Source: Candidatus Saccharimonadota bacterium (GTDB lineage: Bacteria; Patescibacteriota; Saccharimonadia; Saccharimonadales; 2-12-FULL-41-12). Taken from it: 49,736 nucleotides of DNA. Numbering within the stretch: position 1 is the stretch's first letter; the number at the start of each line of letters is the position of its first letter. Below, one piece after another: positions 18,163-25,327 of the stretch. Below the pieces are notes generated by a model. It did no database searches. It was not told the origin of the DNA and was given only the letters and a program-made list of their open reading frames with translations. A program made the translations under genes and the position numbers. The stretch is from assembly GCA_022842995.1 (NCBI GenBank), contig JALHOM010000004.1, positions 28,927 to 78,662 of the forward strand, read 5' to 3'.

Positions 18163-18534
18163 TTAAGCGAGTACTTTTTGTGCGGCGGACACGATTTCTG
18201 CGGGGGTAGAGTGGGCTTTGACGATATAATTGTCGACATTTAAAAAACGAAGCACACTTGGCGCTTCGTTTTTACTGATGTTTGTTAGGATAATTACTCG
18301 GATGTTGGCTCCCCATTCTTCTTGGCGGAGCTTTTCGAGCATTTTGTCTCCCGACATGATTGGCATCCGTAGGTCAAGTAAGATCAGGTCCGGAAGCCAT
18401 TCTTGGGCTAGTTCTAAGCCTTGTTTGCCATTTTCGGCTGCTTTTAGCTCGAAACCACTGGCCGCCAGCTTAAAGGCATACATATCTCTGATGCTTTTTT
18501 CATCTTCAACCAGTAAGATTTTTAGCTTTGCCAC
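18163..18534 (-). CDS. single-domain response regulator (receiver only)
   Basis: 123 aa with a GTG start. Receiver motifs are EDE near residue 11, phospho-acceptor Asp in LILLDLRMPIMSGDKML, Thr in IILTNIS and Lys in YIVKAHS. Long blocks are shared with the receiver at 16947-17327 (for example EEWGANIRVIILTN against TDWGANIKVIILTN), so the two arose by duplication, with the CYTH gene now between them. TATACT on the minus strand at 18546-18551 is a probable -10 box, giving a leader of only about 5 nt. Confidence 0.9.
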   Translation of the reverse strand: MAKLKILLVEDEKSIRDMYAFKLAASGFELKAAENGKQGLELAQEWLPDLILLDLRMPIMSGDKMLEKLRQEEWGANIRVIILTNISKNEAPSVLRFLNVDNYIVKAHSTPAEIVSAAQKVLA

Positions 18535-18628
18535 TTCTATTTCAAAGTATAATTCACGGGTGATTTTTCTGAAAATTTTATGAGTTAACCACTGTTATTT
18601 TACGACAGATTTATCTTGTGATTTCTGA

Positions 18629-18634
18629 TAACAT
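18629..18634 (+). promoter_or_regulatory. -10 box, leaderless promoter
   Basis: TGA-TAACAT (extended -10) is 6 nt upstream of the ATG at 18641. Confidence 0.45.
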
Positions 18635-18640
18635 ATATTT

Positions 18641-18880
18641 ATGAATACTGATCAAATCGAAGATCTCAAGCAATTCATCAACGCTCGTATATCTCAAAGC
18701 GAGACCTCTTTAGAGTCTCGGCTTGGCCATAAAATCGATGATTTGAAAGCTGAGATCAATATCCTGAGATCAGACATGAATGATGGCTTCGCTGGTGTAG
18801 CCGATGCTATCGGTGTTATCCATGACAAAATAGATAACCATGAAGAACGCATCGTAAAACTCGAAGCCAAAGCGGCTTAA
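18641..18880 (+). CDS. small coiled-coil protein (79 aa)
   Basis: The sequence is almost entirely amphipathic helix with heptad-like spacing (LKQFINARISQSETSLESRL, IDDLKAEINILRSDMN, VIHDKIDNHEERIVKLEAK). It has no membrane segment. Similar small coiled-coil proteins are common in Patescibacteria, but no function is known to me. It has its own leaderless-type promoter and is followed by an AGCC-GAGT-GGCT hairpin and T-rich stretch, a likely terminator. Confidence 0.75.
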   Translation: MNTDQIEDLKQFINARISQSETSLESRLGHKIDDLKAEINILRSDMNDGFAGVADAIGVIHDKIDNHEERIVKLEAKAA

Positions 18881-18909
18881 AGTACACATTCTCATTTAAG
18901 CCGAGTGGC

Positions 18910-18938
18910 TTTACTTTTCATCTGTTATTAGCTATAAT
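18910..18938 (+). promoter_or_regulatory. promoter of candidate small RNA
   Basis: TTTACT, 17 bp, then TATAAT. The predicted start is A18945. There is no ORF between it and the terminator at 18988-19040. Confidence 0.5.
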
Positions 18939-18944
18939 GCTACT

Positions 18945-19040
18945 AGATTTTTGAGCCTTTGTTTCAAAAATTGACTACTTAGAAGACAAAACGACTCTTT
19001 GCGTATTGATTAATAATCTGTACGTAAGGGGTCGTTTTTT
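18945..19040 (+). ncRNA. candidate structured small RNA (about 96 nt)
   Basis: The segment has a promoter, no ORF, and two hairpins. The first is ATTTTTGA...TCAAAAAT (18947-18974). The second is an 18-bp stem (18988-19005 with 19021-19038) containing several G-U pairs and ending in a T-run. I do not recognise a known family; it could be a regulatory RNA or the attenuating leader of the downstream methyltransferase gene. Confidence 0.45.
18988..19040 (+). terminator. strong Rho-independent terminator
   Basis: An 18-bp stem starting AAAACGAC and closing GTCGTTTT, followed by TTTTTT. It separates the small RNA from the methyltransferase promoter. Confidence 0.75.
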
Positions 19041-19070
19041 ATAATAAAAATGAAATAAAGCACAAGCAAA

Positions 19071-19102
19071 TTGACAAAATGCCCAAAAAATAGTACTATA
19101 AT
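19071..19102 (+). promoter_or_regulatory. promoter of the methyltransferase gene
   Basis: TTGACA at 19071-19076. TACTAT lies 17 bp downstream, and an overlapping TATAAT lies 20 bp downstream. The leader is about 30-38 nt. Confidence 0.6.
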
Positions 19103-19140
19103 CTCATAATTAACCATAAGTAAATAAGAATTATCCTCAC

Positions 19141-20430
19141 ATGGCAACATTACCAATACCGCGTCTGCGCACACCATCTCAAACTATCGAGGCAATGCCT
19201 CGAACTGCTACCTATGAGTCGGCAGAAGGTTTTTCTGAGAGTTTACAGAGGCTGGGTGCAGATTTTTCACCGGAAGTATTATCTGAAGCGGCTGCGCTTG
19301 ATGCTGCAGGAGAAGATGTCCGCGTAGTTGATACGCCTGACGTAGTTTCATTCCCGGGTCTTGAGAGAAGGAAGAAAGTCATCGAATTGGTCACTAGATT
19401 GATGGTTCGTGCTGCTGGAATCTACGACCCAGACAATAAGAAGCCAAGTTTATTGCATAGAATACCTACAGGCGGCAGGTGGAACGCCAAGACGGGAACA
19501 GCCCTAGCAATTAATGCAGGCGTGTTGCCAAGGCGTAGTTTGAAGGGAGAGCAGAGAAGATCTAATACTTTCGCGGGCGATTTGTCTGCCGAAGCTTTTA
19601 CCGACGGAATGTTCATTGAAAATCCGCAGACAGGCACGTACACCGTCTCTCCATTTGCGGGGCTCGGTAGAAGTGCAGCTGAGTTAATGCATGAGCGCGG
19701 TAAACAACCAGAAGAGGTTGCAGAAACTGTTCGTCAGCACCGCGATTACTTACGTGGTAAAGTTGGCCCTATCGGACGGATATTTTTTGATGGCTTAGCT
19801 GACATGGAGGGTGTAAGGACAAGAATGAGTCTCGGCGTTGCAATGATGCGTGAAGCTCTCGCCGATCATCCTAAAGAAGAGCCGCTTCGGTTGGCGAGTA
19901 TAGGCTGCGGTTCATCGTTGCCGGTCATTGAAATAATCAAAGCATTAGAAAAGGATGGCTATAGTTTTGAGAAGTATCACTTAGTTGATCAGGACCCTAT
20001 GGCCTTGGCTGCAGCAGTCTCAGCTATCAAGAATTCTGGTCTTGAGCATATGATGGATAAAATCGAGATACATATAGGCGATGTTGGCGCTCGTGGAGAT
20101 GGAATTCCAGGAATTCCAGATGGTTCGATACACGCCGCTGATGCTTTGGGTTTGTATGAATACCTCAGAAAAGCAACTGGTAAAAAGTTCTTACAAAATT
20201 GCATGAAACTTCTTGGTGATGGCGGATCATTGTGTTTATCAAATATGCATCCAGAAAGAAAACAGCGCGCATTCTTTGAAAATTTAATCAGATGGAATCC
20301 TAGCGCACCAGTCCAGATGCGAAGCTTGACGCAAATGCTAGACAACGTGAAGGCGGCTGGCTACAGTCAGGCGATGATCCGACTAGGAAATCGGGGTTCG
20401 TTATACCCTGGTTATATAGCGAAGAAATAA
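19141..20430 (+). CDS. class I SAM-dependent methyltransferase-like protein
   Basis: 429 aa. A helical N-terminal half of about 240 residues precedes a Rossmann methyltransferase core: motif I is LRLASIGCGSSLPVIEI (about 250-265), the acidic residue after strand 2 is in YHLVDQDP, and GDVGARGDGIP and GDGGSLCLSNMHP follow. The substrate is unknown. Its consensus -35/-10 promoter sits just after the small-RNA terminator. The next gene begins 62 nt downstream in the same direction, separated by an AACCATA/TATGGTT hairpin. Confidence 0.8.
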   Translation: MATLPIPRLRTPSQTIEAMPRTATYESAEGFSESLQRLGADFSPEVLSEAAALDAAGEDVRVVDTPDVVSFPGLERRKKVIELVTRLMVRAAGIYDPDNKKPSLLHRIPTGGRWNAKTGTALAINAGVLPRRSLKGEQRRSNTFAGDLSAEAFTDGMFIENPQTGTYTVSPFAGLGRSAAELMHERGKQPEEVAETVRQHRDYLRGKVGPIGRIFFDGLADMEGVRTRMSLGVAMMREALADHPKEEPLRLASIGCGSSLPVIEIIKALEKDGYSFEKYHLVDQDPMALAAAVSAIKNSGLEHMMDKIEIHIGDVGARGDGIPGIPDGSIHAADALGLYEYLRKATGKKFLQNCMKLLGDGGSLCLSNMHPERKQRAFFENLIRWNPSAPVQMRSLTQMLDNVKAAGYSQAMIRLGNRGSLYPGYIAKK

Positions 20431-20491
20431 CTCTTCTGACATTTGCTAAATTTATTAAAAAACCATAGCATTAAGCTTATGGTTATCAGGC

Positions 20492-22720
20492 ATGCATAGC
20501 AGTTTTTATATACCGCTTTATATTGTCGCACTGCTCAATTTTCTGATTGGGCTTGTTGTTCTGCTTAGAAATCATAAGAGCTACGCAAATTTAGTCTATT
20601 TTTGGCTAGTTTTTTCAGTGAGCGTTTGGGCGGCTGGACTTGCTGGGTTTATACTATCCGACAATTTAACTGTCGCTCTTTATTGGGCGAAAATCTATTA
20701 TCTTTCAGCGTTGGCAATATCTGTATCTTTATTTTTATTTACACGCATTTTTGGTTTTTCACGAAAAACACCATTTAGGCTGGCGGAATACTTTTATCTC
20801 GGTTTGGCAACTACCTTTGGCTTGTTGCTGATGCTCGTACCCGGTTTTTTGACTGGTGACGTGACCGAAACTGGGGCGTTAGGTAAATCGGTAACTCTAA
20901 ATAAGTTACATTATTTCTTCTTCACAGTTTTATTTCTATCTGGGTTCGTAGCTTCTTTAATTCGACTATGGGCTGCCTACAAAGATAAGTTGAATCATCT
21001 CAAAGCCAAACAAGTAAGGTATCTGCTCGTAACTATCGTTGCATCTATGTTGTTCGGGATGGCATTTAACTTAGTTTTACCATGGCTCGGAAACTATGAT
21101 CTTATATGGGTTGGACCGCAGTTTTCAATCATTTTTGTTATTGGAACTGCAATAGTGATAGTGCGCCATAAAATGTTCGATATCAGATTGATCATCGTTA
21201 GGTCTCTTGGCTATGTACTGAGTATCGGTTTTTTGATTTTGGGACTTGCACTGGCATCGTCACTTTTTATTCAAAGATTGTTTGAAAACAGCGGCAACTC
21301 ATGGATACCGACTACTTTAAATGCCGTAATTTTCGTCGTAGCCGTTCTGACGTACCCGTCTGTTAAAAAGTTTTTTGATCGAATAACTAACAGGTTTTTC
21401 TTTCGGGATGCGTATGATCCGCAGGAGTTTTTGGACCAGTTAAACAAGAGTATTGTTAGTAATATCGAGATTGGGATTTTGCTGAGGCGGACCACGGCAA
21501 TTATTCAAGAGAATATTAAATCGAGCTTTTTACAGATTGTTATTCCGAAGACGGAGTCTACTGAAGAACGAATCGTTGGTACTGTTGACGGTAAATATAG
21601 TGACCATGAGATCAACTATATGCGGGGGCGACTAGTTGGTTTGGGGCGTAAAATTGTTACCGTTGAGGATTTGGGCCCGGATGAAGATGAGCTCCAGAAA
21701 ATCTTTAATAAGCACGATATAGCTGTTCTGGTGCATTTGTCGGCTAGTTCCTATGGCCAGTCGCAAACGATCGCTTATATGATTTTTGGGAGTAAAAAGA
21801 GCGGAAATATATATAGCAAGGCAGACCTCAAAATCATTGAAATTATTGCCGATGAGCTGGTTATTGCTATTCAGAATGCGCTTCGTTTTGAAGAAATACA
21901 GGACTTCAATGTCACTCTTCAGAATAAGGTAAATACCGCCACGAATAAACTGCGCCGCACAAACGAGAAGCTCAAAGCGATGGACGAGACCAAAGACGAG
22001 TTTATCAGTATGGCTTCTCACCAGCTGAGGACGCCTCTCACGAGCGTTAAGGGCTATTTGAGCATGGTTTTAGAGGGTGATGCGGGCGAAATCAACGATA
22101 CACAGCGAAAACTGCTTGATCAGGCCTTTGTGAGTTCTCAGCGCATGGTTTACTTGATAGCCGACCTTTTGAACGTCTCTCGCTTGCGAACGGGCAAGTT
22201 TATTATTGATGCGCATCCGGCAAATCTTGCAGATATGGTAGAAGGCGAGATCTCGCAGTTGGTAGGGCAAGCACGTGCAAAGGGAATTACACTCACATTC
22301 GAAAAGCCAGATGATTTCCCTGATCTTTTAATTGACGAAACCAAGACGCGTCAAGTGATCATGAATTTTGTTGATAACGCCTTATTTTACACGCCTTCAG
22401 ACGGGCGGATAGAGATTGAGTTGTCTCAAGATAAAGGGCATGTTTACTTCCAGGTTAAGGATAACGGCCTTGGGGTGCCAAAAGACGAGCAAAAGCACTT
22501 GTTTACGAAGTTTTATCGGGCTAAGAATGCGAGGAATATACGGCCTGATGGCACAGGGCTGGGGTTGTTTATGGCCAAGAAGGTCATTACAGCTCAAGGG
22601 GGCAATATTTTGTTTAGTAGTACCGAAGGCAAGGGCAGTACTTTTGGGTTTAGTTTTAATAAGAAGCATTTAGCTTTGGACCGGCCTGCTGAGGAGGCTG
22701 GTTTGGGCGACTCTGATTAG
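20492..22720 (+). CDS. membrane sensor histidine kinase (7TM, GAF-like, HisKA, HATPase)
   Basis: 742 aa. About seven hydrophobic segments occupy residues 5-235, the layout of the histidine-kinase N-terminal 7TM region. A degenerate GAF-like domain follows (about 310-465), then a coiled linker, HisKA with the phospho-acceptor His510 in SMASHQLRTPL, and HATPase_c with N-box NFVDNALFYT, G1 DNGLGVP and G2 GTGLGLFMAKKV. It has no receiver domain, so it needs a separate partner; the two receiver-only genes at 16947 and 18163 are the nearest candidates. The signal sensed is unknown. A TATGGT box 8 nt before the ATG suggests a near-leaderless transcript. Confidence 0.92.
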   Translation: MHSSFYIPLYIVALLNFLIGLVVLLRNHKSYANLVYFWLVFSVSVWAAGLAGFILSDNLTVALYWAKIYYLSALAISVSLFLFTRIFGFSRKTPFRLAEYFYLGLATTFGLLLMLVPGFLTGDVTETGALGKSVTLNKLHYFFFTVLFLSGFVASLIRLWAAYKDKLNHLKAKQVRYLLVTIVASMLFGMAFNLVLPWLGNYDLIWVGPQFSIIFVIGTAIVIVRHKMFDIRLIIVRSLGYVLSIGFLILGLALASSLFIQRLFENSGNSWIPTTLNAVIFVVAVLTYPSVKKFFDRITNRFFFRDAYDPQEFLDQLNKSIVSNIEIGILLRRTTAIIQENIKSSFLQIVIPKTESTEERIVGTVDGKYSDHEINYMRGRLVGLGRKIVTVEDLGPDEDELQKIFNKHDIAVLVHLSASSYGQSQTIAYMIFGSKKSGNIYSKADLKIIEIIADELVIAIQNALRFEEIQDFNVTLQNKVNTATNKLRRTNEKLKAMDETKDEFISMASHQLRTPLTSVKGYLSMVLEGDAGEINDTQRKLLDQAFVSSQRMVYLIADLLNVSRLRTGKFIIDAHPANLADMVEGEISQLVGQARAKGITLTFEKPDDFPDLLIDETKTRQVIMNFVDNALFYTPSDGRIEIELSQDKGHVYFQVKDNGLGVPKDEQKHLFTKFYRAKNARNIRPDGTGLGLFMAKKVITAQGGNILFSSTEGKGSTFGFSFNKKHLALDRPAEEAGLGDSD

Positions 22721-22741
22721 GGGTGGATTTTCTTTAGATAA

Positions 22742-22904
22742 TTCGCTGGCCAGCGAAAACAGATCCTTCTTGAAACCAAGAAGTAATAATTTCTTCTAAT
22801 GAAGAAGCAAATTTGATGTACTTTTAAACAAAAGTAACAATAGTTTTAATGTTCTTTCAATAAAGAACCAAATTACTACCTTTTTTGCATCAGCAAAAAG
22901 GTAG
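22742..22904. repeat. array of six consecutive small hairpins
   Basis: After a perfect 16-bp palindrome (22742-22757) come five stem-loops with 4-nt loops at 22766-22783, 22791-22806, 22819-22836, 22851-22868 and 22876-22904. Stems are 6-13 bp and starts are 25-32 nt apart, separated by AT-rich single strands. Loops are AAAC, TAAT, AAAC, CAAT and ATCA. There is no ORF. It directly follows the histidine kinase stop; only the last hairpin could serve as a terminator. Confidence 0.7.
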
Positions 22905-22917
22905 CCCAAAAAAATGA

Positions 22918-23060
22918 CCGGCCATCCCATCGAAGCTGACTACCATTTTTAGCTATGGCTAATTTGATCCTTCCGGAACTCGCGGTTTGGCGCTTCAAAC
23001 AGTCCTCAGGATCAGAAACTAGCCATAGCTAAAAATACTAATCAGTCGATGGAAAGCCGG
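22918..23060. repeat. MITE-like element with about 43-bp terminal inverted repeats
   Basis: The left arm (22918-22961) and right arm (23020-23060) are inverted copies that start CCGGC and share CCATCGA and a perfect TTTTTAGCTATGGCTA block. The loop holds a second inverted pair (TTTGATCCT with AGGATCAGAAA) and a conserved GGAACTC-hairpin-TTCAAACAG unit. It encodes no protein. Confidence 0.65.
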
Positions 23061-23061
23061 G
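23028..23061 (+). repeat. 34-bp dispersed repeat, copy 1
   Basis: Identical to 34803-34836. The unit runs from GCTAAAAATAC to GAAAGCCGGG and forms the right arm of the MITE-like element here. Confidence 0.85.
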
Positions 23062-23144
23062 TAACCCAGGAGTGAAAGTCTGGTTGATTAGATACCGAGC
23101 AGAGCATAGACTAGGCTGGTCTTATATTTTTCATCTGTTATTCC

Positions 23145-23180
23145 AAAGCCGGCTCGCGCGGGACTGGGCGTTTGGTTTGG
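23145..23180 (+). repeat. GCCGGCTC-type dispersed repeat, copy 1
   Basis: AAAGCCGGCTCGCGCGGGAC followed by a GT-rich tail. Related copies are at 34739-34770 and 34909-34940; all three keep GCGGGAC and a TTTGG-like tail. Confidence 0.6.
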
Positions 23181-23202
23181 GTTAGGGGTAGGTTGGGCTT
23201 AG

Positions 23203-23250
23203 AAATTTACCCTAAAATTGTGACGGTCGTCACGATTTTAGGGTAAATTT
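23203..23250. repeat. 48-nt inverted repeat with GACGGTCGTC core
   Basis: The 23-nt arms pair with one T-G mismatch around the centre GT (23226-23227). It shares its core with 23351-23378, 18113-18124 and, in part, 17992-18037. Confidence 0.8.
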
Positions 23251-23350
23251 TTCATGAAGTCAGGCAGGCTAAATGATCCGAATAACAGGGGTCGAACTAC
23301 CTTTGAGCAGTTGAGGTCTGAAGAATCATATGAGTATAGGAAATTTGCCC

Positions 23351-23378
23351 AGTTTTTGTGACGGTCGTCACAAAAACT
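23351..23378. repeat. 28-nt inverted repeat with GACGGTCGTC core
   Basis: Perfect 13-nt arms (AGTTTTTGTGACG and its complement) around GT. The rest of 23379-23700 shows no gene; it is AT-rich non-coding DNA. Confidence 0.75.
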
Positions 23379-23812
23379 CATGACACATATATCTTTTTAA
23401 TTTTTACTAGCCTCTTTTACCCAAGGCGAACCTTAACTCATGACTCATATCTCATAACTCACTGCTAATTTATCTTTAATCTTATAACTTTATTCTGTTG
23501 TCTAATTAAATGTATCTTGCAACAACGGCTGTCAAATTGAGGGCTTTTTTGGTAAGGGCTAATAACAGGGATAAGCGGGATGGAATGCAGCTTCGATAAC
23601 AGGGGTGAAATATAAGCGAACCATATAATTGCGCTTATGACTATCCGTATGCATGAATATTGACAATTATGTAAATCTGTGATATATTGTAGCCATAACA
23701 CGTTTTGGGCTGTTAAGCACAAGTGGCGTGGGTAGAGATTTAGAAAACTAATTCCTTATAGACAAGTGTCTGCTTTTTGCATTCCTTCAAAAAGGGGAGG
23801 TTACAAGATTTT

Positions 23813-25291
23813 ATGAGTAAAGGACGTCCAGATTTAGATCCAAGTATCGGTGCTCCAGCTCCAGCTATAATACATAATCCTACACTTCGTGAGAGATTCT
23901 TCAATGGAAGATTAGGAAGGGTGGTTGCCGTAGTGGGTGGCATAGCAATCGTTGGCGCATTAGCTGGAGGTGTTATGAAAACCAGCGGGGATCGTAATAT
24001 CGCCGTTGGTCAAGGCGGTGACACTGAATTAACTACCGGAACCATGCAGGGAACAACCGAGGTTGGTACAACAACTGCACCTGCAACAACTGAAGCGGGC
24101 ACTACAACAGGCGTCGATCCTGCAGATGTTCTCAGTGCGCCTGGTAGCGTAAATAAGAAGAATACTAAGAATCGTATTTCTCAAGAAGCATTGGCAAAAA
24201 TCTTGAGTGTTGAGACCACTACATTCAACTGCACTAAAGATGTCGACAATACAGCTGAAGTGGTAACCCTAGCGGATGGATCAAAGATAGTTCGTCCTGA
24301 AGTTGGCGCTCGTCCAGGTAAAGGACTGTGGGGTGATTCAATATCAACACCAATGAAGCATACTGAAAATCGTAAGGCAGCCGAACGAGAGATTAAGACT
24401 GCATTATGTGAAGACCCTGTAGTTGCAAGTATGGTCGCAAGACACTTTGCAGAAATGGAAATCGACGGTCATAAGATTATAAATATGAACCCATGGCTTA
24501 AGCCATACGCCGGCAATCCTAGTGGGATTAATGACGACGCTGAGCGACTAATGCCTGGTTACGGGAAAGAGCTCAAGGGCGACAAAGCCGTTGAAGAAGC
24601 TCTTGAGGCTAAAAGGGAACACGAAGCATTAGCTGAAAAGCTAGCGACACTACTTGATCGTTATAAGAATCTTGGTTTCAAAGGAAATGTAACTACTACA
24701 TTGAATTACCATCTCAAAGCGGGTGGCCACAAAGTCGAAGGAATGCCAGAGGTTGAGTTAAACGAAGATCAGTACAAAGGCACATTCTTAGTATTCGAAC
24801 TTACGGATAAAGACGGCGATTGTTTAAGGGTTCTTATGTTTAATACTGGCGATAAGAGGCTGGCAGAGAGCGGTGTTTGTGAAGTATTGAACCCTCCTGC
24901 TAAGCCACATACCCCTGCGCGACCAGTTAACCCTACGGGACCACGAACAACCATTACTACAGTTACTCCTCCGCCACGTCCAAGAAATCCCCGTACGCCC
25001 GTGAAACCTCAAGGTGGCAAAGATCATACGCAGAGTCCGGTAACTCCTGATAGAAATAATCCTGATCAGGATCGCCGACCAAATATTCCTACCCCCACGG
25101 TAGCTATTCAGCCTTCTGGTGCGCCTAATGTAGATCCTCATGTTGAGGTTGCGCCTGTGACTGGTAACCCGTCTAGACCTGATGTAGTACCAGATCCTCG
25201 GCCTGAAGGACAACAACAAGGGACTACTACTCCTGCATCTGATGGAACAAAGAACGACGCGCCAGTGGTCGGTGAAGTGGCGACACCTTAA
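23813..25291 (+). CDS. membrane-anchored proline/threonine-rich secreted protein, unknown
   Basis: 492 aa from the ATG at 23813, chosen because AGGGGAGG lies upstream; an earlier in-frame ATG at 23777 overlaps that site. One TM segment (about residues 32-53, RVVAVVGGIAIVGALAGGVM) is followed by a Thr-rich linker, a folded region of about 250 residues (two cysteines near TTFNCTKDV and KTALCEDPV), and a Pro/Thr-rich tail (PPPRPRNPRTPVKPQ). No known domain is recognised. It lies 36 nt before the LPXTG-like surface protein and is probably co-transcribed with it. It is preceded by about 110 nt of leader. Confidence 0.75.
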   Translation: MSKGRPDLDPSIGAPAPAIIHNPTLRERFFNGRLGRVVAVVGGIAIVGALAGGVMKTSGDRNIAVGQGGDTELTTGTMQGTTEVGTTTAPATTEAGTTTGVDPADVLSAPGSVNKKNTKNRISQEALAKILSVETTTFNCTKDVDNTAEVVTLADGSKIVRPEVGARPGKGLWGDSISTPMKHTENRKAAEREIKTALCEDPVVASMVARHFAEMEIDGHKIINMNPWLKPYAGNPSGINDDAERLMPGYGKELKGDKAVEEALEAKREHEALAEKLATLLDRYKNLGFKGNVTTTLNYHLKAGGHKVEGMPEVELNEDQYKGTFLVFELTDKDGDCLRVLMFNTGDKRLAESGVCEVLNPPAKPHTPARPVNPTGPRTTITTVTPPPRPRNPRTPVKPQGGKDHTQSPVTPDRNNPDQDRRPNIPTPTVAIQPSGAPNVDPHVEVAPVTGNPSRPDVVPDPRPEGQQQGTTTPASDGTKNDAPVVGEVATP

Positions 25292-25327
25292 GGTTTATCG
25301 ATGAAAGTAATCAATAAGGATATAGCA

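Noticed and set aside
20461-20491. AACCATA/TATGGTT hairpin as terminator between the methyltransferase and kinase genes
   Set aside because: The stem is only 7 bp without a T-run, and its right arm doubles as a possible -10 box, so I did not annotate a terminator.
22742-22904. CRISPR array
   Set aside because: The regularly spaced units are hairpins with unrelated sequences. There are no identical repeats or spacers, and no cas genes in the window.
22918-23100. Group II intron domain V or a known riboswitch
   Set aside because: Short resemblance around GATGGAAAGCCGGG did not extend to the required catalytic triad and bulge, and there is no intron-encoded protein.
23465-23722. 85-codon minus-strand ORF in the repeat island
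   Set aside because: AT-rich, no ribosome-binding site, composition unlike the real genes, and no domain signal.
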